A stretch of 64,000 bases of DNA from Limonium bicolor (GCA_023374045.1 CM041776.1:314886722-314950721), one strand, 5' to 3'; counted from the stretch's first letter, positions 10,380-23,400 are shown. Numbers and translations are program-made. Notes: a model not told the origin generated them from the sequence alone.

Positions 10380-11240
10380 TGATTGAGTAACAAATCTCAA
10401 CACGAACTTGATGATTCAAGAATGATAAAATATTAAAGGAAAATAAATTGTATGAACGTTTAAACAACTAGTCTTGAATTGATGAACAGTTTACAAAAAA
10501 TGTTGAACAACTAGTATAACTTATCTGAACAGAACAACAAACCAATAAAATAATGGTAAGTTATACTAATATTATTTTATTATATAATTCTCCTTGAAAC
10601 AACTAGTATCGAATTTGAACAATAAAAAAGAATATAGGAACAAAATGTAATAAATATTAAACAAACCAGTTCAAGAAGTTGAACAAAGTGATAACACTTA
10701 TCTAAACACGAACTTGATGACTAAAGAACGACAAACCAATCAAAAGATGGTAAGTTATATTAACATTGTTTTATCGTATGACCTTCTTTTGAACAACTAG
10801 TCTCAAGTTTGAATAAAAAAAAACTTAGGAGCACCATGAACTAGATTTTGAACAAAAGGTTCAAAAAATCAAACAGCTAGTATCGCTTATCTGAACACAC
10901 AAATGACAATAAATAACGACAATTTTTTTTTAAAAAAAGGTAAGTTTTATTAACATAATTTTAATATATAATTTCCTTTAAACAACTAATCTTGAATGCA
11001 TGAACAACTTAAAATAATAGTGAACAACTAGTAATACTTATGTTGATGATTAGTGAACATCAAACTAGTGAAAATGAAAAGTTTTTGTCATACAATTTTC
11101 CTTAAAGAACTAGTCTGAAATTTGTGAACAATTTAACTTTTATAATAGCTATTTCATTTATCTAAACACGAAACTGATGGTTTAAGAATAACAAATAAAT
11201 AAAAAATGGTTAATGAACAGTATCACGTTACATTACTATA
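10380..11240. repeat. Highly diverged tandem repeats with aacaactagt / taagttata motifs
   Basis: The motif ggtaagttat(a/t)tta recurs at about 10555, 10747 and 10939, with a related copy near 10060, and each is followed by a gaacaactagt or aaacaacta phrase and preceded by cttatctgaacac and aacgacaaaccaa-like phrases. The spacing is about 190-200 bp. Non-coding, AT-rich. Confidence 0.6.
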
Positions 11241-12025
11241 ATGTTCCTTGAATAACTAATTTCAATTCTAAACAGTAAAAATTTTAGAAACATTACGCAA
11301 TAGAGAAGAAAACATCAAATAATGTGAACATTAGCCTAAAACTATAATTAATGTTAAAAAGAGTTATCAAAAATTTATAGGGAGTTATAACAATAGTTGG
11401 CGTCGTCAATTGTATTTTCTAATATGAACAACTTGAAAATATTAATCGAGACGATGAGCTTCGATCTGCGGTGACGGATCGGGCTAAACATATCTCAATG
11501 GAGCCGATTTGATTCCCTCCGGTGCAAGTTGTTCATAGAGAAACTATGCGAATTGTGATCGCTACATGAAATCGGTGATAAGCTCTACTTCAAAGAAAGC
11601 CAATTGAAATATGAGCTCAAAGACGTACAAAGCTGATAGAAAGTCTACTTTGCACTTTCTAGCAGTAAAAGGAAATATGTATACAACTCCAATAACAATG
11701 GAATCACCAAGACATTGAAACAGTAAGATGACCAAGGGTCTCCTTCGTGTCTCACGAGGGAACGATCCCAGAACATCACAAAGGAGATGCAACATCTTCC
11801 AAGAGGAAGCGAAATAAACCCAGTAAAGGGCAAACGCAACCTATATTCTCCGTCGTGATTTCCAAGTCTAAAATCTTTCATCTTATTGAGATACAAAACC
11901 ACATAACCACGCAGCAAACACGTACTGGGACACGACAAAAGCATATTTACAACAAGTTCACTGCAAAGCAGCAAACTCAACCACAGTAAACGTTCCCTTG
12001 ATTCAGAGTAGTTGTCGTCATCATC
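11241..12025. other. Intergenic DNA and 3' side of the CBSX3 gene
   Basis: No supported gene. Short open frames at 11562-11989 on both strands are without motifs. The last ~100 bp before 12026 should be the CBSX3 3' UTR (minus strand). Confidence 0.4.
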
Positions 12026-13804
12026 TCAGTACCCTCCTTGAATGAATGCATTCAAGCGGTTTAACTCATCGCGATGTTCAGAAAGAACTGCACGAACCAC
12101 ATCCCCAATTGACACCATACCAACCATTCCCTTGTCATTGACCACCGGGATGTGTCTGATGCGATTATCTGCGAACATTAATTTTGCAAGTAATTATCTA
12201 TTCAAGCAATACACCAAATGAACATCCCAAAGTCAACAACCTCTTGCATATTCTAGGGTTGAACGGGTTTAAGGACGACTCACCAGTCATCAATTGCATT
12301 GCTCGAAGAACTTTTGTGTCTAGTGAAACTGTGATCAGCTTGTTCTGCAAACATGCCAAAGGCCAGTATGAGAAAGAATACCACATCTAGGTTGTAAGAT
12401 ATCCTGACATGATTCCTCTAGGTGATGGTGTTGCTACATATTTCTAAGCAGAAAACTAAGCTAACTAGAGTAAATAATCCCTCACAAGTTTTTTTAACTA
12501 CTGGAAGGCTCTAGAGAAGAGGAGGCACTATTTATAGGCAGATACCTACTCCGTACAGAGCATTTTTAACAACTTCCTAATAAATGGGCAGCAGAAAAAA
12601 AAAAGGACATGACACACCCGGTCATTAATTATTTTAGACATGTAGCTATCTGGAGCAAGTAGAAGATATACCTCCTCTGTCATAATATCCCCAACTTTGG
12701 TTGACTTGGATGACCTTCCTTGTACTATGATCTTCCGTAAATAATCTGCGACATCACAAAAATATAGTGTTAAGAAAAGGAACATAGAGCAACACCATTG
12801 ATTTCAATCTGAACCCACAAACTAAGACAGGCATTTTCTGTTACTTGGAAAGAATCAACATTTCTAAGGATAGGCTTACAAAACTTGAACGGTTGAACCT
12901 CATAAGGTTTCTCCAAGGATGGAAATAACTTAAGCAAGAAGGGATGCAGCAGAACCTATAACATCTATTTGTTATGGTAACCAAACCCAGGAGTCAAACA
13001 TTTTTTACATATATATATCATATAGTATCATAGTGGCTTATATGTGAAGGTTAGAGGATAAGGGCATAAATCAGTAATTTCCCCAGATCAGCTTGAAGCA
13101 AATAAGGCATCACTAACTTATAGTATATTGGGATAGAGTTGCTAGATGTGGTGGTTTGAGAACATAGATATTAACAATGATCTTCATGAAGCTCCTTCAA
13201 AAAAGAAAAAATTCAAGTGATGAAAACATTACGATGCTGCATATTTTTGTAGTGATTGTCCTTGAGGACAGTCATAAACGCATAACATGGAAGGAGCTCA
13301 TTTTTACCATGGCTTTGCTCAATGTGTGGCAGTTTGGATAAAAGTCAGCAATACAAGTACCTCTCTCAGTAATAATCCCAGCAAGTGAATTCTGCTCTTC
13401 AGGTTTGACGACCACAAGAGCCCCAACATTGTGTTTTGTCATCTGCATACATAAATAAAAGTAAGACCCACTACCATGTGTACAAGCAGCTTGATAACTA
13501 AATAAAGGGGGACCACAGATCACGTAATGAGACAAGGACATACCGATTCAACCGCATCATAAACAGAGTCATCAGTGGTGCACCAGAGCCAAGAACCATC
13601 AGCATTCTTACCTTTAGCACGCAAGATATCAGATATTGTGGTGCTCTCAAAACCATGCTCTTCAATGCGAGCAGCAGGATTAGTAGATTCGTATCGTGAG
13701 AAAATGGCAGGCCTCATGATAGGGCTTGCCACACTCAAGTGTCGAAAAGCTAGCGATTTGATGGCCCTTCCATTGTTCAAAAATGACTGCAAAGCCCCTT
13801 GCAT
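12026..13804 (-). CDS. CBSX3: CBS domain-containing protein CBSX3, mitochondrial
   Basis: Five coding exons on the minus strand: 13804-13544, 13442-13361, 12745-12672, 12344-12284 and 12168-12026. All junctions are GT-AG and phase-consistent, giving 206 aa, the length I recall for Arabidopsis CBSX3. The N-terminus (MQGALQSFLNNGRAIKS...) looks like a mitochondrial presequence; then EEHGFESTTISDIL, CBS motif 1 (SWLWCTTDDSVYDAVES / TKHNVGALVVVKP), ITER/DYLRKIIVQGRSS, and CBS motif 2 (TKVLRAMQLMT / DNRIRHIPVVNDKGMVGMVS), ending in LNAFIQGGY. CBSX3 binds adenine nucleotides through its CBS pair and regulates mitochondrial o-type thioredoxin, affecting redox balance. No lesion was seen. The start is the ATG two bases after a UTR splice acceptor (cag/ag-ATG). 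Confidence 0.95.
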
Positions 13805-15110
13805 CTCTGATGCAACAGAAAGGCACAACACGGAAAGTTCAGACAGGAGTCATACATCACCAAGAAGCATGATAACTGAGCTCCAATTTAGCTACAATAA
13901 ATCATTAATGTTGGCATTCAATGGCATAACTTGATTATTTCCAAGTGTCTCCAAACAAAGAAACATCCACAAAAAAGAGAAGCAAAAAACGACGTTAGTC
14001 AAACTTTGGATATAGTACACAAGACAGCCTATATCGTGAGGACTGTGGATTGCACCATCCCCTTTCCAGAGATCCAGGAGAAGGCTTCTTCAGTCCTACA
14101 CGGGTTTGCTTCTCGTAATAGAGATTAATCACCTAGACTTTAATCCCAATCAAGAAATTTTATAATGCAAAAAAAAAAAAAGATAAGAAGATTGATCTGT
14201 CTTTTTTTTATCAAGAGAAGGTAAAAAAATCATAGAGATAAACATCATTGGTGCCATAAAGTTGAATACTCCGCAAAATCTAAAACCATGATTAGAACTC
14301 CATGAATAAGGCGGCAGGAGCAGAATCTCACTAGAATTCCCCAAACCAAAAGTCATCAAAGTGACACTGATTCTACCCACAGTGAACCCAACCTCTACCT
14401 TGTCACAGAGATTCAATGTTTATGAGGAGAATCTAACCCAAGCATTGGTGTCACGGTTGAAATGACGATTCGTAGTCATTGGTTTTGACTAATTTGCCCA
14501 TACATAATAGTACTTGTTTTTATAATAACAAATCTGCAGAAAAGGCACCATCTATGAAAGAAAAAGGATTTATCAAAGGTCAACATGGGTCAAAAGCGAT
14601 TAGTATGTGAGAAACGTGTAAAAGAGATAGTTTCAACCAGATATTGAAAGCTTTACCTCAAACCTTCTGAATCGGTACAAGTTTATTTAAGGGGATCATT
14701 CACTCTAAACCCTTGGACGGGGTACTATACAATTCGAGCTGTGGAGGAGGAACAAATCGAATGACCATTTTTATATCCTGCTTCGACTTTAAGGTCCCCA
14801 AACACAAACGAAGACTTATTTAAAATCCGAATCTGACAAAGGTTTACTTACGGAACCCGGATCCGTACCAATGAAGTGAGACTGCAACACCTAATAAATC
14901 ATGTAGCAAGAACAACAAAACTGGAACCAAAACTACAAAAACAAACCTGCTACGCTGTGTGATTGAAACGGTGTTAGCGATTTGCTAGTGCAGCGGCCTG
15001 CTTCCCGGTGCTAATCAGAGTATCCACCAAGTCAAGGAGAGAGAGGAGTAAGAGTGACGAGTGTGTGGGAGAGAGAAAGAGTGGATAAAATTGAAACTAT
15101 AAAAGAGGAG
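13805..15110 (-). other. CBSX3 5' UTR, ~1.1-kb leader intron and promoter side
   Basis: A leader-intron acceptor (tcag) sits at 13807-13808. A matching donor (cag/gtttgt) is at 14947-14946, so a 5' UTR exon probably covers about 14947-15110, which is rich in gagagag. The donor is not a strong consensus, so the upstream exon is inferred. No other gene was seen in the intron. Confidence 0.5.
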
Positions 15111-15431
15111 AGAGGGTGGGCAGAAATGGAAGGGGATTACCAAGTGCAGTGGATGGGGACGTTTGGTACGCTGTGCTGTGACTGCTGTCCAGGGAGATAA
15201 TTAAAAAAGGACAAGTTAAAACACCGGGCAGACCGGGCAAGGTTGTTGATTAGATAGGGTGGAGAAACACACGGGAGTGAATAGCGACAAGGGAGAGTGT
15301 GACAGCATACATGACGGATCGTCTGGGTGATTCTGAATTCATTTTGTTATTTGTTCTTGATGTGCTAAAACAAATAATTACAGTCAGTGAGAGTAATCCT
15401 AAAACAAATACTACTTGAAAAGCTAAACAAA
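15111..15431. other. Intergenic DNA upstream of CBSX3
   Basis: No gene or transposon end recognised; probably contains the CBSX3 promoter. Confidence 0.4.
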
Positions 15432-15651
15432 TAAGGGCATCCACAGCAGAGTTCCTTAGCCATTCCTTACTGACACAACAATTGAAAGAAAAAGATAAAT
15501 GCTTACATGGAAGAGAGAGGTATAGAGAAGTTCTTAGCTAAGAACCCCCAAAAGTGGGTTTCTTAGCATAAGAGGAGAGAGACTAAGAGAGAAGCAAATA
15601 AAATATATATATAAGGCATTCCTTAGCTTTTCATTGCTGTGGATGCTCTAA
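15432..15651. mobile_element. Tourist/PIF-Harbinger-type MITE (214 bp), TAA duplication
   Basis: Element 15435-15648 begins gggcatccacagcag and ends ttgctgtggatgctc; TAA flanks both ends (15432-15434, 15649-15651). The terminal sequence and 3-bp TAA duplication are those of Tourist-type MITEs. The interior has a further inverted pair (gttccttagc ... gcattccttagc). Confidence 0.85.
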
Positions 15652-16113
15652 GGAGTCGTTTCCTCCGACGAATTGTCCCATTTTTTAAGACACATGTCAC
15701 ACTCTCATTACATAATACTCTAACTCTATACACATATGTCAAGTTTTAATTTATTAACCATATATAGATTAAAAGCAAACGCAGCTTATGCTGCATTAAC
15801 CTCTCAACTCTGAACGGTAAATTGTTTTAGCACTGGCCGCGCTCCTTGATCGAGGGCAGCATATGTTTTAATCTCCCCGTAGTTGCCATGTAATCATAGG
15901 TCAGTATAATAAAATAGTTGTGTTAGGCACCGTTCGGAGTTGAGAGGTAAACGCAGCATAAGCTGTGTTTGTTTTTAATCTACCTGTGGTTAATAAATTA
16001 AAACTTGACATGTGTATAGAGTTAGAGTATTATGAAATGAGAGTGTGACATGTGTCTTAAAAAATGAGACAATTCGTACAAGGTGGACGATTCGTCAGAG
16101 CGAACGACGCCGT
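15652..16113. mobile_element. Foldback element with ~170-bp arms
   Basis: The left arm (15652-15821) and right arm (about 15925-16113) are inverted copies: phrases such as aagacacatgtcacactctc, aattaataaccat-like and aacgcagcttatgctg occur on one side and their complements on the other. The right arm carries an extra ~20 bp (around 16078-16097). The left end directly abuts the TAA of the Tourist MITE. Target duplication not identified. Confidence 0.75.
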
Positions 16114-16655
16114 ATACTTTTTTAAAAAAATGACATTAATCATAGTATAACTATGCATCACTATCAACATTAGATAATTGGCATCTGTCATTAATTTCAG
16201 TGTCGCTTCCATCATTTAAAATATTAGAATATGAAATGGTGTTCTAACAATTGTCATCAATTTCAGTGTCAGTCTCACAATTTGAAACACATACTCTCTC
16301 ATGTTCTATTTATAAGTAATTTTAACTCATTCTAATTTATTCAATTTATAAGTCGTTTAAGTTAGTTAGTACTTTTATTTCCCTGTAATACCCTCAATGA
16401 AATTACTATTGGGGAGAGAAACATGCAAGTGTAGTTTCTCAACCTGACGTCATAAACCAAACTAGACAAGAAAACTTTGTCTCTTTATCTTCCTCTGTAG
16501 CATCAAATGATAGTATTGTGGTATCTTGCTTTCTTTCTTTTTCTGTATACTCATCTCCAGTATTGGAAAAAAAAATTCATTCACTCTCTTTTTAGTCTTC
16601 TTCCTCCTATCTTTTCTAACTCAGTTCATCTGGAAGCTTTTCTTCAAGTTCAACA
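16114..16655. other. Upstream region of the broken gene at 16656
   Basis: Contains a MITE-like fragment around 16288-16370 (ctctcatgttctatttataag) and a pyrimidine-rich leader (16470-16655) expected for a 5' UTR. No gene otherwise. Confidence 0.4.
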
Positions 16656-17546
16656 ATGGAAGACAGTGAAAAGGTATGTGTTGGCCATTTCATTTACACG
16701 TTCTTTTCTTTTCTCTTCTTCATCTTCTTCAACTCAACAACAAATACTAACAGTATAACATTTTTTACCTATTCAGTCCATACCACCCGTAGATGCAAGT
16801 TCTGCCATTAACAACTTGAACATCAGCCCTTATCCTTGATCTGTATTGGACAATATACAAACTCATAAGGAGAAATCTACAGCTGCTTTGCGTATAGCAT
16901 TAAGGGAAAATCTTAGAAACTTTTCCAAAGCCATTGATGATGCCATAGAAAGTTTCAAAAAAATGAAGAGTGTGGTGGAGCTCTTAAATACTATAATGGA
17001 AATGTATCACGTATATGTTTCCGATTCAGAAAATGAAAATGAGTTCGAGCAATCGGATGAAAAGCAAAATGGTATGACTTTTTTTTTTTGCGTATTTCTG
17101 TCTGGTAGTTTAGATATTGTTTGAAATTTTTTAAACTCCCTAAATTTTCTTTAATTTTCTATTGATTACTATGACTAATTAACATTATTAAAAATTTCTT
17201 GAATGCGAGTATATTGGTTCGTACTTTCATTTTGCTTAGATATTTTTATCTCCCCCATTTTCTTTCACTTTTGTTGATTATAATTATTTAAGGTTATTTA
17301 AAATTTTCTTAACGTATCACCCATTCATTGTGTATAATAAATTATTTACTCTGATTATGATTAGTAAGCCTCATTTTAAAAATTACTCCCTTGATTTGTT
17401 CTCAATCAATATCTCTGGTTATGATATTTTTTGTTATTACTCTATCGTATTGCAATGGACAAAATTGTTGAAGAGCCAAACTCATCAGATTTTACAGTTG
17501 GAGCTGAAATGAGTGAAAAAATTTCTATTAAGATTGATGAATATGC

Positions 17547-17561
17547 TGGTCATAGCATGTT
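17547..17561. repeat. Left target-site duplication of the LINE (15 bp)
   Basis: tggtcatagcatgtt here is repeated exactly at 23386-23400, flanking the LINE's poly-T end and its 5' end. Long perfect duplications are the mark of target-primed reverse transcription. Confidence 0.93.
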
Positions 17562-20500
17562 TTTTTTTTGAATAAATGGATATGTATATATTAAAGGAAT
17601 AGAAATGTTAGGTACATGGAAACCCCATATATCTGATACAAAATGGGTCATTGCACCCAGCCCTAGAAATGAAACAAAAATAGCATAGAGCTAATAAATA
17701 ACTATCCCGGCTTGGGAGAAAAGCAGCGTATTGCTAACCAAAAGGAAGAGCAAGAATAACTTAATACATGATAAAAGCTACTAGGAGTAGAGCACCCTAT
17801 CTAGCCAGCCGAAGTCTGCGATGGAACGATTCATTTTAGTACAAATAGTGGCTTTAGTTGCCGCTTTGATATCAGCAATTATGCTCTTGGGTTCTCTGGA
17901 TTGGTTGGTCATGGCACGCTTGCACCTTTCTATCCAGATATGGTAGACAACGTTGGCTACTGCCGCTCTCTTCACTAGATCCACCGGTCGATGCCGCTTG
18001 CAATAGCGTATAATCCAGGTTGCGCAGCTACGAAGACTTCTCCGGTAGGTGGGGATCCCCAGCCAGTCGCAGATCGTCCAGCAGATCCTATAAGAGTACC
18101 TACATTGGAAAAAAAGATGGTTGCTTGTCTCTTGAGCACGCTCACAGAGCCAACATCTGTTAGCAATACATATGCCCCATGATTGGAGCTTATCACTAGT
18201 TTTTAGCCTACTTTTCAAGGTTACCTATAAAATAAATTTGGCTTTAGGGATGGACCAGTTATCCCAACAGACTTTGTACCATTGGAAGGTCTGGGGAGGG
18301 GTGGAGATGTCCTTGTAGAACAAGCTAACTCTTGGGCAGGGTGGATAGGAATTGAAAAGAGATAAGGCATCCTCTAGAGAGCCACATTGCTTCATCCACC
18401 AGTCCCTGGCGTGAAGGATAGCTTTCCAAGTCCATGGATCATTCCCTTTAGCCGTAGCCGACCAGATGCTACTAGGAGAGGGTAAGAAGAGCTTGTGGAT
18501 CCATTGAATCCAAAGGCGCTCCGAGTCTTGAGCAATGGATGAGATGGTCTTGAGAATAAAGCACATGTTCCAATTATGAATATCCTTAAGGCCTAGCCCC
18601 CCCCCCCCCTTTTTTTCTTGGTGTTTGTGATGGCATTCCAGGCCACTGGAGGGGTGGCATTAGTGTCAGCCTCCCCCGACCACAGGAATGACCGAAAGCA
18701 GCTAGTGATTCTTTTGATGACGTTTTTAGGGATGGTAATGCAGGAGGCCCAGAAGCCCACAACGCCAAAGAGAGTACTCTGGATGAGGGAGAGTCTGCCA
18801 GCAAAAGAGAGGGATTTACTTCCCCAAGAGGTTATATTTTTTCGAATACTGTCAATGAGAGGGTTAAAATCCGCTGCTTTGGGCTTCCTTGCAGTGATAG
18901 GGATGCCTAGATATCGGAATGGAAATTAGCCAAGATTAAATCCCGTAAGGTGCACAAGGGATGCCGAGGTGGTAGAGTTTACCCCTCCGAGAAATATGTC
19001 TGATTTGGAGGGGTTAAGCATGAGTCCAGAGGCCTCAGAAAAAAGATTTACCTTGTTGAGCATGGTATTTATGGAATTTTGGTCACCTCTACTGAATAAG
19101 AGGGCGTCATCCGCAAAGAAAAGGTGGGTGATTTTGAGAGGTTTGCAAGAGGGGTGATAGCTGAAATTTGGATTGGTAGGGAGTTGGTCGAGCAACCGGG
19201 AAAGCATGTCCATAATTATCGCAAAGAGGTGGGGGGATAGGGGATCACCCTGGCGCAGCCCTCTTTCACCTTTGAAGGATGCCGAGGGAGTCCCATTTAT
19301 GTTGATCGAGAAGGAGGTGGAAGTGACACATTGTAAGATCCAGTTGCTAAATTCCGGGGGGAAGTTTAGGAAGGAGAGAGTGTCCTGGAGGAATTTCCAA
19401 TCGACAGTGTCAAAAGCCTTCCCGATGTCCATTTTCATAGTACACCGAGGAGAAATGTTGGCCCTCTGGTAGTTTTTCATAAAGCCTTCCTGATGAGGCG
19501 CCCTTTGATAAAGGCTCCTTGGCTGGGATTTACAAGAGAGGGGAGGACGCTCTTAAGCCTATCAGCCACAATTTTGCTAATGATTTTATACAGAGTATTG
19601 CAACAGGAGATGGGCCTATAGTCTCCAGGGGACGAGGCATTGTCAGTTTTGATAATAAGGGTGATTATAGTGGCATTAATTTCTTTAAGAAGCCGACCGC
19701 TATGGAAGAAACTTTTTATGGCTCCACAAATGTCCTCACCAATGATGTCCCATACTGCTTTGAAGAATTTAGCCGTATAGCCGTCCAGGCCCAGGGCTTT
19801 ATCATCCCCGATGGAAAAAAGGGCTGATCTAATGTCGCTGCTCTCAATTGGCTGGGTTAAAGAGGTCCAAGAAGAGCGGTCAAGAGTTCTGACATTGTCC
19901 AAGTTAAAGTCAGCCAAGGAGCGCTGGAGGGGAGTCCTAGAGCCTAAAGTATGACGGAAGTGGCTAACCAGACAGTGTTCGATGTCGGGAGGGGACTGGA
20001 GGGTCTCCCCGAGATCATTAATAATGGACGCAATGGAGTTTTTATTTCTCCTGGCCTTAATGGCTCTATGAAAGAAGGAAGTATTAGAGTCCGCCCATTT
20101 AAGCCAGCGGGTTTTCAAGAGCTGGCGCAGAAAAAGAATCTCTTGGGAGTTCCTAACAATGAGGTGGTGCCTTAGCGATTTCTCCTGAGAGATAAGGGTA
20201 GGATTCCAAGGGTCAAGGTCCAGGCGTCTCTGGACGTCACTTAGCTGATCCCTGGTTCTTTGCCCTTTGTCCCCAAGGGAGCCAAATTCAGTTTTATGAA
20301 GGTTGATGAGCCCTTTTCTAAGATGTTTAAGCCTTTGGACAATAGTGAAAAGACGGCTCCCACTCGGGGCAAGATCCCACGCGTCATGCACAAGGGGGAG
20401 AAAGGAGGGGTCATTAGTCCATAGGTTAATTTAAAGCTTTTCTTACGATGAGACGGAGTAGGAAGGGAAATCACCATTGGGCTATGATCCGATACCAGGG

Positions 20501-23385
20501 GAGGGAGAAAGGATGCATAGCTAGTGGGGAATTCCAGGAGCCAATCTTCGTTCACTAGAACTCGATCAATTTTCCCTAGGACACGGCCTTGGTCATATTG
20601 GTTGTTCCACCAGGTGAAAAAACAGCCATAAAAGCGGAGGTCTTGCAGAACCGCCGTAGAGACACATTCAGCAAAGTCACGGTAGTCTCGGGGGAGAGGG
20701 TTGCGACTACTGAGCCTATCTTGAGCATAGAGGATAGTATTGAAATCCCCCGCAACTACCCAGGGGCCAATGATATTTTGGCTGAGGATTAAGATATCCT
20801 CCCATAGCTGGGACCTAAGGACCTGGCTGTTCCTCCCATAGACTACGGATAAGGTGAAGTTCAAAGTACCCAAAATAGACACTTTGCAGGTGAGGATTTG
20901 GTCAGAGGAATGGGTGATGGAGAGTGCAATGATGGACGGATTGAAAAGTATCCAGATACGGCCATTCTGATTAGCATCATAGTTATGGACAAGACTCCAG
21001 GATGGGAAGAAACGAGCAAGGATAGAGGGGTGGTTGTTGAAGGTGACATGAGTTTCGAGGAGGCCAAACAAACTGAGGTTATTGTTGACCACAAACTTAT
21101 GGATTTCCAGGAGCTTGGGTCGATCGTTGCAACCCCTAACATTCCATATTGCTAGATTCATAAAGATGGGGTATTGTGGGAGGTGGTGGGGGAGGGGGAG
21201 CAGAACCCTCCTCTAGAATATCAAAGGTATTTGTGAGCAACAGCGAGAGGTCGTCGGGTATGGGATTCGGGTCCTTACTGGGGGCCTTACTAGAGGCCTT
21301 TCTTCAGTTAGAAGGAACCACGTGCCAGGCTTTATCAACGTCGGGGGCGAGCAGAAGCACAAGGGAGGGTGACATCTGCTCCCCTGTCGAAGAGCCAGGG
21401 TCCTGGGTAAGACTAGCTATAGTAGCCCCCGACAACTGGCCAGATGGGAGAGGAGGGGAAGATAGAGAGGTATCGGGGTGGGGTTGAGGAGTAGGGGCAG
21501 TGGTTGACCGGGGTGTTTCCCTGTCTGATTGGGCAACCTGTCCTAAAGTAGAGGGGGCATGGATCTTCCCTGGGCCCAACAACGACCCTTGAGCATGACT
21601 AGGTCCAGAGTGTGTAGTTATTGGACAGCGAGCAGAGGAGTGTCCTAGGAGACTGCAATGGGAGCAAGAAACTGGTTCCCATTCATAGACAACCTTCTGG
21701 AAGCTAGTGCCACCAGGAGCTCGGATCTCGATTTCTCTTACAAGCTCTCGATTGAAATCAACTTCGACTAAGATTCTAGCATAGGAGATTCTAGTTTTGG
21801 AGGCTGTAGCTTGGTCAGTAGAAAGAGGGGAACCCAACTTGGTGCAAATCTTAGTGAGGCTGGATTGGGACCAGAGGCAGGTGTGGAGGCCAGGGAGTTG
21901 GATCCAGCAGGGATGCGGTTGAGATCTTTCGGATTGAAAGAGAAATCAGGAGACCATTTCTTTAGGATCAAGGGGGATGAGTAGAGGAGCCAGGGGCCCT
22001 TTTACAGCACTTGATGGAGGTCCTCTTCATTATCGAAACGGAAAACAGACCATCCCTCATTATGAAGGAGAATTTGGGGGGTGGCTACAAAACTCCAAGC
22101 TCTCTTCACATATTCTTTGACAATATTGAAACCAAACTTTTTCCCCCAAATATGACCAACCAGGGCATTTCTCTAGTAGTTAATCTCAGGCAATAAATCA
22201 TTCTCCTCAATAGTAACAAATGGGCTATCAATGTCTATACTGTCATTATTATCTAAACGTAAAGACATGCCACAGTTAGATTTCTGTTTAGCAAGGAGCG
22301 TGTCCAAAAAAGAAGGGTTAGAGTTCTTACCTGGCGCCGGCTTACTCGAGGGGGTATGGCGAGGGGTTCGTTTGGCCCAAGCAATCCTCTTTCCAGGAGC
22401 AACGGAACCCTCTGGGGCTTTAGAGAGGGGCGGGAAGTCCATGTTCATCGCAATCGAAGGCGGGGGGCAGAATGGTTTTGAAATTCCTGTAGCATCACAT
22501 CCATTGGAGGGACCACAGGAGCGACGAACTTGGAAGGGGCCTCAGCAGGTTGGGGGTCGGGGCGATTGAGATAGTCTAGAAGAGCCGAATCGACTGGTGG
22601 CCCGGAAAGATCAACAACCAGCTCCAAATGGGGAGCACTCGATCCACCGGATGCTTTTAGAGCATTCACCGGGCCAGCAACTTGAACACACCCATTAGCA
22701 TGATACACTAAATTTTCCACACCAGAGGGAACAACAGTTGTGTTTTGGCCATTCGGGCCTTCCTTCAAAATGGAGCCGGAATCAATTAAAATGGAGGAGT
22801 GCATATTGCCTGAGCCAGTGGTGGGACCGGCCAAGTTTAGGTTGCCAACTATCTCCCCGGATCCCACGGTCGCGTCCACACCACCACTATCAATCAAGGC
22901 TGGCGCAACATCTGGGCAAAGAAGGGAGGCAGGAGCCATCTCAAAAGGGACCGAGACTTGAGGAGAGCCCCCCTCCATCTGGGCACCGCCACCATTAACA
23001 ACCAAGCTCGCCTTTGAAGACAGAGCCGACGCAGAAGAAGAAACAGGGGCCGCAGGCAGGGGCACCGACGGGATCTCTGTCTGAGAAGGAGGGCGAGGGC
23101 TCCGACGGCCGCCGCTTCCCTTACCACCAGAGGAGGAAGTCGCCGGTGAGGAGGAGGGAGTCGTCCGAGTTGTAGGGCGTCGATGCTTTCCCATGGAAGA
23201 GACAGGGCGGGAGAGCACTGGGGGGGGGGGGGCACCGCCAAGTGGGGCCGGCACCACCAGGCAGAAGGCCGGCGGGCGGCGGATCCACCAAGGGCTCAGG
23301 CGCAGGACGGGGCGGCGCTCCAGAGGAAGAGACCGTTGGAGAAGAAAGGCTTGGGCAGGGCGCGTGCAGCGCGTTCCTTGTGGCT
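17562..23385 (-). mobile_element. L1-type LINE, near full length (5.8 kb), multiply frameshifted
   Basis: On the minus strand: ORF1 (about 23240-21304), ORF2 (21161-17781) and a short A tail (read as Ts at 17561-17569). The element is flanked by a perfect 15-bp duplication. The 5' half is GC-rich compared with surrounding DNA because of ORF1. Both frames carry several frameshifts or stops, so it is dead. It lies opposite to the gene it entered. Confidence 0.93.
17781..21161 (-). pseudogene. LINE ORF2: endonuclease, reverse transcriptase, zf-RVT
   Basis: The 21161-20241 segment opens MNLAIWNVRGCNDRPKLLE and holds the apurinic-type endonuclease signatures VVAGDFNTIL and SDHSPMVI. The frame shifts into 20391-19477 with the RT finger region (DYRPISCCNTLYKIISK, QGAFIKGR), then 19480-18926 with KMDIGKAFDTVDW, GLRQGDPLSPHLF and the catalytic FADDALLF. 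Further pieces at 18804-18586, 18566-18225 and 18218-17781 carry the C-terminal zinc-binding zf-RVT domain (RCWLCERAQETSNHLFFQC). At least four breaks separate the pieces. The role is target nicking and primed reverse transcription; this copy cannot make it. A TTFFF-like poly-C/T run at 18599-18614 marks one of the breaks. Confidence 0.92.
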
Positions 23386-23392
23386 TGGTCAT
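21304..23392 (-). pseudogene. LINE ORF1: DUF4283-like RNA-binding protein with zinc knuckle
   Basis: The 5' part (23392-22445) is a proline/serine-rich, low-complexity region; the likely true start is the internal MGKHRRPTTRTTP at about 23193. A second segment (22448-22173, MNMDFPPLSKAPEG...) is followed by a DUF4283-like stretch broken by stops (about 22172-21900), and 21837-21304 carries EWEPVSCSHCSLLGHSSARC, a C-x2-C-x4-H-x4-C zinc knuckle of the zf-CCHC_4 type that ends plant L1 ORF1 proteins. ORF1 coats the element RNA. Frames change at least three times. Oddly, the longest frame begins at an ATG at 23392 that lies inside the target duplication. Confidence 0.85.
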
Positions 23393-23400
23393 AGCATGTT
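23386..23400. repeat. Right target-site duplication of the LINE (15 bp)
   Basis: tggtcatagcatgtt, identical to 17547-17561. Confidence 0.93.

Noticed and set aside
18600..21500. Many plus-strand frames
   Set aside because: Antisense shadows of the LINE ORF2 domains.
22000..23400. GC-rich block as possible horizontally acquired DNA
   Set aside because: It is ORF1 of the LINE, with a zinc knuckle and ending at the LINE's target duplication.
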